The translations under genes and the position numbers were made by a program. Of a DNA stretch of 64,000 nucleotides, positions 9,663 through 18,452 are shown in pieces. Source of the stretch: Pseudorhodoplanes sp049324435 (lineage in GTDB: Bacteria > Pseudomonadota > Alphaproteobacteria > Rhizobiales > Xanthobacteraceae); the NCBI GenBank assembly GCA_049324435.1, contig JBMOOQ010000063.1, forward strand, positions 1-64,000, read 5' to 3'. Below the pieces are notes generated by a model. It was not told where the DNA came from, did no database searches, and worked only from the letters and a program-made list of their open reading frames with translations. Numbering within the stretch: the stretch's first letter is position 1; each line of letters starts with the position of its first letter.

Positions 9663-10553
9663 ATGTTCGTTCTCGCGCATCTGTCCGACCCCCATCTCGG
9701 CCCCATGCCGTCGGCTCGTATCCGGGAGCTCGCGGGAAAGCGCGCCATCGGCTATATGAACTGGCACAGACGCCGGAAAACCTTCCACCGGACTGAGGTC
9801 CTCTCGCGCGTCGTTGCCGACATCAAGGCGCATCACCCCGACCACATCGCGGTCACTGGAGACATCCTGAATATCGCTCTCCCGGGCGAATTCGCCCCCT
9901 CTCGAGTGTGGCTCGATACCGTCGGTCCGGCCCATGACGTCACCTTCGTACCCGGCAACCACGATGCGTATGTGCGAAAGGCCGCGCGCGAATGGCATTC
10001 GCACTGGGGCGATTTCATGAAGGGCGACACCACCGGCGCCGACCAGTTTCCGTTCGTCCGCCGCCGTGGCGATGTCGCGCTGATCGGGTTGTCGAGCGCA
10101 ATCACCACGGCGCCCTTTATGGCCACCGGAAAGATCGGCACGCCACAACTGCACGCGCTCCCGGACATTCTGGACCGGCTCGCGGCAGACGGACTGTTTC
10201 GTGTGGTGCTGATCCATCACCCGCCGGTAACCAAACCCGCTCACCGCTTCAAGCGATTGATGGATGCAGACAAGTTTCGTGACGTCCTGCGCCGGCATGG
10301 CGCCGAACTTGTATTACATGGCCATGACCACATTCACTCGCTGGTGATGCTCGACGGTCCTTCACGAAAAATTCCGGCGGTCGGCGTCCCCTCCGCTTCG
10401 GCGATCGGAGGCGAAGGCGATCTGGCCGGCTACAATCTTTACGCAATCGAGAAGTCGGGAAATGGCTGGCGGTGTGAAATGACGCAACGCGGCTTCACGC
10501 GCGGGGGCGATGCGATCGTGGACCTGGGAAAGCAGGATCTGGCGGCCGGATAA
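9663..10553 (+). CDS. Calcineurin-like metallophosphoesterase (CpdA-like)
   Basis: A 296-residue metallophosphoesterase with all five motifs of the dimetal site in order: HLSDPHLG (D-x-H), AVTGDILN (GD), PGNHDAY (GNHD), LIHHPP, and HGHDHIHS (GHxH). The length and motif spacing fit the class III cyclic nucleotide phosphodiesterase/CpdA-like group, but the substrate could be another phosphodiester. It is probably cytoplasmic, with no signal peptide. It is a single gene, convergent with the small membrane protein gene at 10564. Confidence 0.9.
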   Translation: MFVLAHLSDPHLGPMPSARIRELAGKRAIGYMNWHRRRKTFHRTEVLSRVVADIKAHHPDHIAVTGDILNIALPGEFAPSRVWLDTVGPAHDVTFVPGNHDAYVRKAAREWHSHWGDFMKGDTTGADQFPFVRRRGDVALIGLSSAITTAPFMATGKIGTPQLHALPDILDRLAADGLFRVVLIHHPPVTKPAHRFKRLMDADKFRDVLRRHGAELVLHGHDHIHSLVMLDGPSRKIPAVGVPSASAIGGEGDLAGYNLYAIEKSGNGWRCEMTQRGFTRGGDAIVDLGKQDLAAG

Positions 10554-10563
10554 GTCCGCCAAT

Positions 10564-11100
10564 TTACCCAAATATCAACGCGGCCGCCGCCAGTGCCGCC
10601 GCCCCGATCAGAATGCCGAGTACGAATGCTCCGGCCATCCGCCATGAGCGGCCCTGCACCATCACCTCGCCCTGCTCGCCGCCGGCCAATGCACGTTCGC
10701 GTTCGATCAGCCGTGACGCCACATAGCGGGTAATGGCTTTCGCAGTCTCCGGGATGTCTGAGGATTCCGACAAAACCTTGCGGCCGTAACGGGTCTCCTG
10801 CACGAACCGGTAGGTCCGCTTGTCGCGTCCCATCAGCACGAAGGCTGTCACGTCGATCCAGAGCCGCGGCACATCGCCTCGGCTGATCCCGCGATCGAAG
10901 ATATCCACGTGGGCCGGAATTTCGGCGAACACTGGATCGAGCGCCTCGTTAAGAATCTCGAGCCTCGCCATTTCGGCGTCACGCATCTCAAGCACGATGC
11001 CGGACCGTTCGGCCGTCTCGATCCGGACCTGCCGCAACGCTTCCTTCAGAGGTGACACCGGCTCAGTTGCGGTGTCGTCGCGCTTTTTTCGTCCCCACAT
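10564..11100 (-). CDS. Uncharacterised protein with C-terminal membrane anchor
   Basis: A 178-residue protein I do not recognise by function. It begins MWGRKKRDD; a GTG two codons further upstream is an alternative start. The body is soluble and rich in charged residues, including DRGISRGDVPRLWIDVTAFV and DKRTYRFVQETRYG. The last 25 residues form one hydrophobic helix, so it is probably tail-anchored with the body in the cytoplasm. Similar proteins are common in Bradyrhizobium relatives (from memory, unverified). It is 18 bases downstream of the hydroxypyruvate isomerase-like gene on the same strand, but no shared function is evident. Confidence 0.75.
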   Translation of the reverse strand: MWGRKKRDDTATEPVSPLKEALRQVRIETAERSGIVLEMRDAEMARLEILNEALDPVFAEIPAHVDIFDRGISRGDVPRLWIDVTAFVLMGRDKRTYRFVQETRYGRKVLSESSDIPETAKAITRYVASRLIERERALAGGEQGEVMVQGRSWRMAGAFVLGILIGAAALAAAALIFG

Positions 11101-11118
11101 CGGCACACCGTAGCGGCG

Positions 11119-11904
11119 TTATACCGTCTCCGGAAGCCCCTGCGCCGCCCTGAGCCACCCCAAGCCGTCCTCGGTCCGCGCGCGCGGATGGTATTCAGCC
11201 GCCACCCAGCCAGCATATCCCATCCTGTCGAGGGCACGGAAAATCTCAGGGTAATTCACCTCGCCCTCATCCGGCTCGTGACGCGCGGGAACCGCCGCGA
11301 CCTGGACGTGTCCAACCAATGGCAAATGCGCTTCGAAACGGCGGAGCAGGTCGCCGCCCATGATCTGGGCATGGTAGAAGTCGAACTGGATCCGGATATT
11401 CGGCTTGCCGGCCTTTTCGATGATGTCGGCGGCATGCTCCACGCGATTGAGGAAGTAATTTGGCCGGTCGCGATGGTTGATCGGCTCGATCAGCAGCGTG
11501 ATGCCGTAACCGGCCGCCAGATCGGCCGCGCGCATCAGATTGGCGATAAAGGTCCGCTCCGCCGCCGGGCGCTCGTTCACATCCACAAAGCCAGCGAGAC
11601 AATGGATCGTGTTGCCGCCGGCCGCTGTGATGTAGTCCAGCGCCTGCGCGAAAAGAACGTCAAAATCCCGCTCCCGGTTGGGTATGGCGGCGAGACCGAA
11701 CTGCCCATCCCCGCCGCGCTCGGTATTGATCCCCAGCATGGTGAGGCCGTGCTTTTCGATCTCAGCCCGCAGCGCCGTCGCGGGCGTTGTATACGGAAAC
11801 TGCCCTTCGACCGCTCGAAAGCCAGCGGCGGCTGCGGACGCCGGCCGCTCGATCAGTGACTGCTCCGAAAACAAGTAAGCGATATTGGCTGCAAAATGGG
11901 GCAT
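11119..11904 (-). CDS. hyi: Hydroxypyruvate isomerase family protein
   Basis: A 261-residue TIM-barrel sugar isomerase of the Hyi/OtnI type, which interconverts hydroxypyruvate with tartronate semialdehyde or acts on related 3-oxo acids. Signature blocks are visible: FAANIAYLFSE at the N-terminus, LLIEPINHRDRPNYFL with the metal-binding Glu, QFDFYHAQIMGGDL, GHVQVAAVPARHEPDEGEVN, and the C-terminal VAAEYHPR. The length is normal for the family. No glyoxylate carboligase or tartronate semialdehyde reductase lies nearby, so the pathway is not shown by the context. Confidence 0.87.
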   Translation of the reverse strand: MPHFAANIAYLFSEQSLIERPASAAAAGFRAVEGQFPYTTPATALRAEIEKHGLTMLGINTERGGDGQFGLAAIPNRERDFDVLFAQALDYITAAGGNTIHCLAGFVDVNERPAAERTFIANLMRAADLAAGYGITLLIEPINHRDRPNYFLNRVEHAADIIEKAGKPNIRIQFDFYHAQIMGGDLLRRFEAHLPLVGHVQVAAVPARHEPDEGEVNYPEIFRALDRMGYAGWVAAEYHPRARTEDGLGWLRAAQGLPETV

Positions 11905-12232
11905 TGGCGCTCACACCGAGGTCTCGCGGCTTCTTGTAGCAGAACCGGCAGCAAGCCGTTGTTGTGCACAATTTTCCCAGATTTGTGGGTTTTCGAGAGT
12001 TTCACATCCGCGAGTGGGCAGATCGAAAGCTCCTAAAGGAGACCACATCGAGAGGGTCAATCTGGATATTTTTCTTTTAAAATCAGATAATTAACTTGGT
12101 TGGGCAATTGCCCATAGACTTCCCCAAATGGCAGGTGGGACGTTTTGTGGTTGACGTCCTGTATACAAGGGGGTTCGATTGCAAAAATAGAACAATCACT
12201 GCTGCTGCGAGGAAACGAGCGAGGTCAGTGCG
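11905..12232. promoter_or_regulatory. Divergent intergenic region with two palindromes
   Basis: This 328-base stretch has no convincing gene. It is more AT-rich than its surroundings and holds a perfect 14-base palindrome TGGGCAATTGCCCA at 12101-12114, a TTGACG box at 12151-12156, and CCTGTATACAAGG at 12158-12170 with the perfect 8-base palindrome TGTATACA at 12160-12167. The last lies just downstream of the TTGACG box and resembles operators of GntR-family repressors (known type of site; the regulator here is unknown). It probably holds the promoter of the 12233-14567 gene pair. Confidence 0.5.
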
Positions 12233-13636
12233 ATGAACGCACAGGAGCTGCTTCAGGAAATTTCCGACTATTGCCGCCAGGCCGGGCTGGCCGAATCCAC
12301 CTTCGGAAGACGCGCCGTCAACGACGGCAAGCTCACCAGCCGGCTGCGCAACGGTGGACGCATCACCACCGAGACGCTCGATCGCATCCGAACGTTCATG
12401 ACGATCCACAATGGAAGAGAGAGCGCGCGTCCAATGATCATCGAGCGTGGTGCCCGACCGGCGGCCATCGATCCCATTCCGGCCAGCCCCGTACCCGCCA
12501 ACGCCAACAATGACGGCAACCGCGAATTCCGGTTTTTCGACAACCGCCAGAAATACCTTTTGTTCGTGAACACCTGCAGCGAGAAATGGGTGGTCGCCAA
12601 CAAGGTCGCGCAGGAGCTGGGCAACATCCATCCGCGTCCGCCGGCCGTGCGCCTGTTCGATGCGGGTCTCGGCGACGGCACCGTACTGACCCGCGTGATG
12701 CGCGCGATGCATCACCGCTATCCCAACATGCCGTTCTATATCTCCGGCAAGGAAATCAGCCTGGAGGATATCCGGCTGACCCTCGAAAAAATGCCGGACC
12801 GGCTTTACGAGCACCCCTCGACGGTGCTTGTCCTCACCAACATGTATTATTCTGAGGCGCCGTGGTTGACGGTGAAATCGACCGCCGCGGCCAACAGCCT
12901 CGTCTGGAACGAGGTGGCGCTGACCGGCAGTACCTCGCACGATTTCGAGGAGCAGATTACCGGCCTGCAGGACTTCCTGTCCGAGAACTGGAAGGCGGGC
13001 GTGAGCCCGAAGACCGGCAACCCCGTTTACGAGCGGCCCGTGGTCCTCGTGATCTACCGGCAGGACCACAAGTTCCTGCTCGACCCGATCATCCCCCGCC
13101 GCGGTGCGGCACATGCCGACTTCGATCTGGTCATTGCCTCACAACCCTATCGGGCGCGTGCGTCGGCCGAGTTCAAGGCGCAGAAAGTCATCGCACCGCT
13201 CGCGCGCGCGCTCGGACCCGGCGGCCGGCTGATCGCGATCCATTCCTATGGCAACGATCCGGCCGCCGAGATCGTGCAGAGTGTCTGGCCCGGCGACAAT
13301 CCGTTCCAGACCGACCGTCACGCCATCTTGCGCGAGGTGAAGAAGGCGCTCGGTCCGGCTGCGCGCGAACTGAACTTCAACACCTATGCCGATAACCGGG
13401 CGATCTTCCGCTACGACATGCATACGCTGCCAAGCGAGGTGACGGGTTCGATCGGCACTTCGACCGTGCTCGCCGCATGGAACGCTGCGATCTATGTCTC
13501 GCAGGTCGAGGATGAGCGTCTCAACGAGGCTGTGAAGGACAGCCGCTACCTCGACGCCACGCGCGAAGTTCTGCGCAAGTACAACGGCCTCTGGTTCAAC
13601 GACGAATCCTACGTCATCTCGCGAAGAAGAGAATAA
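12233..13636 (+). CDS. Uncharacterised protein with methyltransferase-like fold
   Basis: A 467-residue protein without a function I can name. Residues 1-60 look like a small helix-turn-helix type domain (FGRRAVNDGKLTSRLRNGGR, then ITTETLDRIRTFM). Residues about 130-350 show features of a class I SAM-dependent methyltransferase: a motif I-like FDAGLGDGTVLTRVM, the later FDLVIASQPYRA and ALGPGGRLIAIHS. The motif I match is imperfect, so activity is an inference. It is followed after four bases by a MetF-like gene on the same strand, which suggests one operon moving methyl groups between a substrate and tetrahydrofolate. The start has GAGG at a good distance. Confidence 0.72.
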   Translation: MNAQELLQEISDYCRQAGLAESTFGRRAVNDGKLTSRLRNGGRITTETLDRIRTFMTIHNGRESARPMIIERGARPAAIDPIPASPVPANANNDGNREFRFFDNRQKYLLFVNTCSEKWVVANKVAQELGNIHPRPPAVRLFDAGLGDGTVLTRVMRAMHHRYPNMPFYISGKEISLEDIRLTLEKMPDRLYEHPSTVLVLTNMYYSEAPWLTVKSTAAANSLVWNEVALTGSTSHDFEEQITGLQDFLSENWKAGVSPKTGNPVYERPVVLVIYRQDHKFLLDPIIPRRGAAHADFDLVIASQPYRARASAEFKAQKVIAPLARALGPGGRLIAIHSYGNDPAAEIVQSVWPGDNPFQTDRHAILREVKKALGPAARELNFNTYADNRAIFRYDMHTLPSEVTGSIGTSTVLAAWNAAIYVSQVEDERLNEAVKDSRYLDATREVLRKYNGLWFNDESYVISRRRE

Positions 13637-13640
13637 GCAA

Positions 13641-14567
13641 ATGGGTTTGCCACTTCGAAAGCCTTCGGCTCGGTTCGAGGCCGACTCCGTCGATGATATC
13701 CGCGCCTTCCTGCAGGATTTCTCGCTGGAGGTCACGCGGCCGAAGCTTTCCGATCTCGAAGCGATCCGCAACAGTGCGGGCGCCGGCGTCCGTGTCTATG
13801 TCAGCGCGATTCCCACGCGCCCATCGCTTGAACTGGTCGATCAGGCGGCGATGACGCGCAAGGTCGGTCTGGAGCCGATTCCGCACATCGCCGTCCGCAA
13901 CTATACGAGCCGTGACGAATTGTCGTCTCTGATCGGACGGCTTGCCGCCGAAGCCGGCGTCAGGCACGTGCTGGTCATTTCGGGCGATCGCGGCGACTCT
14001 GCCGGGCCGTTCACCTCATCGCTGGAAATCATCGAAAGCGGCATGCTGCAGCAGCATGGTATCACTCATGTGAGCGTTGCCGGCCATCCCGACGGCCATC
14101 CGGTGGTCGCGGACGATGTGATGAATCGCGCACTGATTGCCAAAATCGAGGCTGCGTCGCAGAGCGGACTGACCGCCGACGTCGTCACACAATTTGCGTT
14201 CGACCCTGCCGGGATCACACGGTGGATCATGAAGATGCGCGATCTTGGAATCGAAGCACCGATCCGCATCGGCCTCGCCGGCCCCACCAACCTCACAACG
14301 CTTCTGAAATATGCACAGCGCTGCGGGGTCAAGGCTTCGATCGGTGGCATTACCAAGCACGCCGGCCTGGTCAAGAACCTGTTCGGCGTCAGCGCGCCGG
14401 ATTCCATTGTCCGTGCGCTTGCGGCCGAAAATGCAACCGGCGCGTTGGGCAATGTGGCCGTGCATTACTTCTCGTTCGGCGGCGTTGCCGCGACCTCGAA
14501 ATGGGCTGCACACGCGGCGCAGGGCCGCATTGTGCTGGAGGGTGACGGCTTCTCAGTCGAGCCTTAA
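13641..14567 (+). CDS. Methylenetetrahydrofolate reductase-like protein
   Basis: A 308-residue TIM-barrel protein of the MetF (5,10-methylenetetrahydrofolate reductase) family. The core includes VGLEPIPHIAVRNYTSRDEL, the VLVISGDRGDS segment that in MetF precedes the FAD site, the GHPDGHP loop and VVTQFAFDPAGITRWI. It is a divergent, short, MetF-like form rather than the housekeeping enzyme, and lies four bases after the methyltransferase-like gene. Such pairs occur in C1 or O-demethylation loci, where MetF-like proteins oxidise methyl-THF; that role is inferred here. A strong bidirectional terminator follows. Confidence 0.82.
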   Translation: MGLPLRKPSARFEADSVDDIRAFLQDFSLEVTRPKLSDLEAIRNSAGAGVRVYVSAIPTRPSLELVDQAAMTRKVGLEPIPHIAVRNYTSRDELSSLIGRLAAEAGVRHVLVISGDRGDSAGPFTSSLEIIESGMLQQHGITHVSVAGHPDGHPVVADDVMNRALIAKIEAASQSGLTADVVTQFAFDPAGITRWIMKMRDLGIEAPIRIGLAGPTNLTTLLKYAQRCGVKASIGGITKHAGLVKNLFGVSAPDSIVRALAAENATGALGNVAVHYFSFGGVAATSKWAAHAAQGRIVLEGDGFSVEP

Positions 14568-14590
14568 TCCGGAACAGAGACACAAACAAA

Positions 14591-14616
14591 AAAGCCCCCG
14601 CTCTCGCGAGGGCTTT
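14591..14616. terminator. Bidirectional Rho-independent terminator
   Basis: AAAGCCC at 14591-14597 pairs with GGGCTTT at 14610-14616, with an inner CGC/GCG pairing and a short loop; A-rich sequence lies to the left and T-rich to the right. It sits between the convergent MetF-like and gentisate dioxygenase genes and can serve both. Confidence 0.85.
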
Positions 14617-14637
14617 GTTCGTTTGCGGGCGCAGTCG

Positions 14638-15711
14638 TCAGTTCAATTCGCGCCAGATGCCGAGCGATTCCTGCATCGGCCGGTCCGAGATCGAGAACAA
14701 TACGCTCTGGTCGTCGGCCTTGTGCGAATATTGCTTCCACGATGGGATCACGAAAACATCGCGCGGACCCCATTCGAACACTTCGCCCTCGATCGTGGTC
14801 TGGCCCTTGCCTTCGAGGCAAGCAAAGATGGTGCCGTCGGTCGAGCGATAGGGCTGCCCTTTGAAGCCCTTCGGCAGCAGCGACAGATGCGCCCCCATGG
14901 TCGGCGTCGACCAGCCGCCATTGAACGGATTGGCGTAGCGGATGCGGAAGCCGTGATACGGATTGATGTCGTCGGTCTTGGCCAGCCGATCAAGAATCGG
15001 ACGCACTCGCTCATAAGCATAATTGATGATCGGCGACTCCTTCTTGGTGTTGGTGCCGTCCGGCAGCACACCTGAGCCGTAGCGCCACAGCGAGTCGTTG
15101 TCGGTAAACTTGGTGTTCTGCACCGCCGAATCCAGATGCTCGGAGAAGGCGGTCTCGAAGAAGTTGATGGTCGGGACGTCGAGCACGTCGAGCCAGATCA
15201 TCGGCTTGCTGGACTCATTGCCGTGGTCATGCGCCGTCCAGCTCGGGGTGAGGACAAAGTCGCCGTATTTCATGATGGTCTTTTCGCCATCAACCTGGGT
15301 ATAGGCACCGTCGCCGTCGAGGATCAGCCGGATCGCGCCGGCGGTGTGGCGGTGGGCACCAGCGATCTCGCCGGGCAGGATCAACTGCAGGCCGGCATAG
15401 AGCGAGGGGGTGATGCGCGACTGGCCGCGCAACGCCGGGTTCTCCAGAACCAGCACGCGGCGCTCGGCCTCCTCCGCGGTCAAGAGGCCGCCGGCCTCCT
15501 CCACCATCGGCTTTACTTCGTTAAAATGCCAGATCGCAGGCGCGGCGATGGACTTCGGGCTCTTGGCGACGAGATCCTTCAGCACCTCCCAGAGGGGCGC
15601 CATGTCGCGCTGGGAAATCTTCTCATAAAAGGCGGCGCGCTTCGGATCCTTGCTGCCCTCGTAGACCTTGGCCTTCTTGTCGCTGAGCTGAACGGCGCTA
15701 GCGGTCGCCAT
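14638..15711 (-). CDS. Gentisate 1,2-dioxygenase
   Basis: A 357-residue bicupin Fe(II) ring-cleavage dioxygenase that opens gentisate (2,5-dihydroxybenzoate) to maleylpyruvate. The first cupin shows the metal-binding pattern in GEIAGAHRHTAGAIRLIL and the later His in SWTAHDHGNE; a second cupin follows near residues 270-340 (MGAHLSLLPKGFKG, EWGPRDVFVIPSWKQYSHKA). The length is typical. It is the first gene of a run of catabolic genes on this strand. A downstream FAH-family hydrolase at 23691 could handle the ring-cleavage product. Some relatives act on other hydroxybenzoates or hydroxynaphthoates, so the exact substrate is not certain. Confidence 0.92.
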   Translation of the reverse strand: MATASAVQLSDKKAKVYEGSKDPKRAAFYEKISQRDMAPLWEVLKDLVAKSPKSIAAPAIWHFNEVKPMVEEAGGLLTAEEAERRVLVLENPALRGQSRITPSLYAGLQLILPGEIAGAHRHTAGAIRLILDGDGAYTQVDGEKTIMKYGDFVLTPSWTAHDHGNESSKPMIWLDVLDVPTINFFETAFSEHLDSAVQNTKFTDNDSLWRYGSGVLPDGTNTKKESPIINYAYERVRPILDRLAKTDDINPYHGFRIRYANPFNGGWSTPTMGAHLSLLPKGFKGQPYRSTDGTIFACLEGKGQTTIEGEVFEWGPRDVFVIPSWKQYSHKADDQSVLFSISDRPMQESLGIWRELN

Positions 15712-15783
15712 GCATTCCTCCTGATCTCATTTCTCGGATGATTGCTCCAACAATAGTCGCAAATCGGCCCTGATCCTAGAGGC

Positions 15784-15830
15784 TACCCACCGGGGCATAT
15801 CTGCCATTCGGGGTTTTCACCGGATGGGTA
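15784..15830. promoter_or_regulatory. Candidate operator upstream of gentisate dioxygenase gene
   Basis: TACCCACCGG at 15784-15793 and CCGGATGGGTA at 15820-15830 form an inverted repeat with one unpaired base, about 75-120 bases upstream of the gentisate dioxygenase start. The spacing is long for a simple operator, so two half-sites or a hairpin are both possible. No regulator is assigned. Confidence 0.35.
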
Positions 15831-15852
15831 ATTCCGGCCTTGGAATGCGGGG

Positions 15853-16632
15853 TCAGGTATTCACCGAGCCGCCATCGACGGCAATAGTCTGGCCGGTGAC
15901 GAAATCGCTGTCCGCCGATGACAGGAAAATCAGCGCTCCAAGCAGGTCCTGCGGGACCTGGTCTCGCTTGAAGGCGCGGCTGCCGACAACCCTGGCTTTC
16001 AGCGCCTCATCGTGGGTGCCGCTGGCCATGAGCGTATCGCTCATCACCAGTCCGGGCGACAGCGTATTGACGCAGATGCCATGCTCGCCGAGCTCCCGCG
16101 ACAGGGTGCGGGTAAAAGTCGCAATGGCGCCCTTGGAGGCGGTGTAGTGCAGCATCCCCGGCAGGCCCTTGTAGACCGTCCCGGAGCCGATATTGACGAT
16201 CTTGCCATACTTCCGCGTGATCATATGCGGGACCGCATGTTTCACGGTCAGGAACGAGCCGCGGACATTAATGGCAAACACCTTGTCCCAAAGATCGACG
16301 TCGATGTCCTGGACCTTGGTGTGATGCAACGGCGCGAACAGGGCTGCGTTGTTGACAAGGATATCGATCTTGCCAAAGCGCTCGACCGTCTTGTCCATCA
16401 GGGACTTGACCTGATCCTCACGGCTGACGTCGCAGTTGACGCTCATGGTCGCGTTGGCGCCGTATTTCGAGGCCAGGTCGCGCGCGGCATCTTCACCCCC
16501 TGAAATATCGGCGATCACGACGCCCGCGCCCTCGGCGGCCAAGGCCTCGGAATAATGCCGGCCGATGCCATTTGCGCCACCTGTGACGATTGCGGTCCGG
16601 CCAGCGAGCCGTCCGTGCTCAGTTCTTGCCAT
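15853..16632 (-). CDS. SDR family NAD(P)-dependent oxidoreductase
   Basis: A 259-residue short-chain dehydrogenase/reductase. It has the TGGANGIG dinucleotide-binding motif near residue 17, the NVRGSF region, the catalytic Ser in NIGSG, the YTASK active-site motif (Tyr and Lys), and a C-terminal VTGQTIAVDGGS. I used the ATG at 16632 (MARTEHGRLAG…) rather than the far upstream in-frame ATG at 16767, which would overlap the divergent NTF2-like gene. Likely an alcohol or keto group dehydrogenase in the same catabolic cluster; substrate unknown. Confidence 0.9.
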   Translation of the reverse strand: MARTEHGRLAGRTAIVTGGANGIGRHYSEALAAEGAGVVIADISGGEDAARDLASKYGANATMSVNCDVSREDQVKSLMDKTVERFGKIDILVNNAALFAPLHHTKVQDIDVDLWDKVFAINVRGSFLTVKHAVPHMITRKYGKIVNIGSGTVYKGLPGMLHYTASKGAIATFTRTLSRELGEHGICVNTLSPGLVMSDTLMASGTHDEALKARVVGSRAFKRDQVPQDLLGALIFLSSADSDFVTGQTIAVDGGSVNT

Positions 16633-16694
16633 GTTTGTCCCAGCCTTTAGAAGGTCGGCGGGATTTATGCACTCACCAGGGAACAAAGCGCAAC

Positions 16695-17297
16695 ATGACC
16701 CCCGAAACCGATGACCGCCTTGCCATCCGCGATTTGATCGAAAACTGGGCCGTTCTACGCGACGCACGGTTGTGGGACGAATTTCGCAAGGTCTGGCACG
16801 AGGACGGAGTGATGCAGGCGACCTGGTTTCAGGGCACGGCCGACGAATTCATCAAGGTGAGCCAGGAAGGTTACGACAAGGGCGTCCGCATTCTGCATTT
16901 CCTCGGCGGAATGCACATCGAGATCAACGCCAACCGCGCGATCGCCCAGACCAAGATGACGATCTCGCAGCGCGGCCTCGTCGACGGTGTGAATTGCGAT
17001 GTGGTCTGCACTGGACGCTTTTACGATTTTCTCGAGAAGCGCTTCAGCAAATGGGGCCTCGTGCTGCGCCAGCCGATCTACGAGAAGGACCGCTGCGATC
17101 CGGTCGATCCGGGTGCGACGCTGAAGCTCGATCAGGACATTCTGAAGCTTTATCCCGAGGGTTACCGGCACCTCGCCTATCTGCAGCACAAGATCGGCTA
17201 CAAGGTGAAGCGCGACATGCCGGGCCTCGACGGTCCGGAACTGGAGGCGCTCTATGCGCGCGGCAAAGCCTGGCTGGAAGGCGGGCCGGCGATGTGA
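16695..17297 (+). CDS. NTF2/SnoaL-like domain protein
   Basis: A 200-residue protein with a SnoaL-like (NTF2 fold) domain, visible from DDRLAIRDLIENWAVLRDAR through WHEDGVMQATWFQGTADEF. Members are small cone-shaped proteins that can be enzymes (dehydratases, isomerases, small dioxygenase subunits) or ligand binders. The start at 16695 (MTPETDD) is chosen because it matches the family N-terminus; the upstream in-frame ATG would overlap the divergent SDR. It is followed 36 bases later by an Old Yellow Enzyme gene and likely shares its operon. Function is not known. Confidence 0.82.
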   Translation: MTPETDDRLAIRDLIENWAVLRDARLWDEFRKVWHEDGVMQATWFQGTADEFIKVSQEGYDKGVRILHFLGGMHIEINANRAIAQTKMTISQRGLVDGVNCDVVCTGRFYDFLEKRFSKWGLVLRQPIYEKDRCDPVDPGATLKLDQDILKLYPEGYRHLAYLQHKIGYKVKRDMPGLDGPELEALYARGKAWLEGGPAM

Positions 17298-17333
17298 TCA
17301 CTTCGCAAGAGGCGGCATGAGGGACTATCGGCA

Positions 17334-18449
17334 ATGGCTTCCGTTCTGTTCTCGCCCTTCACCATGCGCGGGCTGACACTTGCCAATCGTATCGTCGTGT
17401 CGCCGATGTGCCAGTATGCATCTGAGGACGGCTCGGCGACCGACTGGCATATCCAGCACCTCGGCAGCTTCTCGCTCGGTGCCGCCGCGCTCGTGATGAC
17501 CGAAATGACGATGGTGAGCCGGATTGGACGCATCTCTTATAAGTGCGCAGGGCTCTATTCCGACGAGAACGAGAAAGCCCTGAAGCGCGTCATCGATTTC
17601 TGCAAGTCGGTCGGCGTCGCAAAGCAGGGCATCCAGATCGGCCATGCCGGCCGCAAGGCTTCGACCACCCCGCCGGGTCAGGGCGCAAGACCGCTCACCG
17701 CTGACGAAGGCGCTTGGGAAACACTGGGCCCCTCACCGATTCCGTTCGGCGCAGGCTGGCCTGTTCCGCGCGAGATGACCAAAGCCGACATGAAGCAGGT
17801 GACGGATGAGTTCGTCAGCGCGGTGCAGCGCGCCGACCGTATCGGTTACGACCTTGTCGAGCTTCATGGCGGCCACGGTTATCTCTTGAGCGAGTTCATC
17901 TCGCCGCTCGCCAACCAGCGCAAAGACGATTATGGCGGCTCGCTCGAGAACCGGATGCGCTATCCGCTCGAAGTATTCGCTGCCTGCCGCGCGGTATGGC
18001 CGAAGGACAAGCCAATGGGCATCCGGGTGTCGGCGGTGGACTGGGTCGATGGCGGTACCACGATCGAGGACACCATCGCCTATGCCAAGGAGCTGAAGAA
18101 GCTCGGCTGCGACTATGTCGACGTGTCGAGCGGACAGGTCGATCTGCGTCAGACGATCCCGTTTGCGCCGGGCTATAACGCGCCCTTCGCCGAGACTGTG
18201 CGGCATAAAGCGCAGATTCCGACCATGACGGTAGGACTCATCACCGGGGCGCGTCAGGCCGAGGAGATCGTGGCGTCCGGCAAGGCCGATATGATCGCGA
18301 TCGGACGCGGCGCCATGTACGACCCGCGCTGGGCCTGGCATGCGGCCGAAGAGCTTGGAGTCGAGACCGATTACCCGCCGCGTTGCCGCGCGGCGCATCC
18401 CTCGTTGCGGCCGCAGGTGTTTCCGAACCGGGCAGCGAAGCAAGCGTAA
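17334..18449 (+). CDS. Old Yellow Enzyme family NADH:flavin oxidoreductase
   Basis: A 371-residue FMN enzyme of the OYE family (YqjM-like class), which reduces activated C=C bonds with NAD(P)H. The TIM barrel begins with LFSPFTMRGLTLANRIVVSP, followed by MCQYASEDG. The substrate-binding His pair is in LHGGHGYLLSEF, the FMN-binding loop in NQRKDDYGGSLENRMRYP, and the phosphate loop in MIAIGRGAMYDPRWAWHAA. Length and motifs are complete. It sits after the NTF2-like gene and convergent with two FMN reductase genes, which suggests a reductive step on an unsaturated acid in this catabolic cluster. Confidence 0.93.
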   Translation: MASVLFSPFTMRGLTLANRIVVSPMCQYASEDGSATDWHIQHLGSFSLGAAALVMTEMTMVSRIGRISYKCAGLYSDENEKALKRVIDFCKSVGVAKQGIQIGHAGRKASTTPPGQGARPLTADEGAWETLGPSPIPFGAGWPVPREMTKADMKQVTDEFVSAVQRADRIGYDLVELHGGHGYLLSEFISPLANQRKDDYGGSLENRMRYPLEVFAACRAVWPKDKPMGIRVSAVDWVDGGTTIEDTIAYAKELKKLGCDYVDVSSGQVDLRQTIPFAPGYNAPFAETVRHKAQIPTMTVGLITGARQAEEIVASGKADMIAIGRGAMYDPRWAWHAAEELGVETDYPPRCRAAHPSLRPQVFPNRAAKQA

Positions 18450-18452
18450 GCG

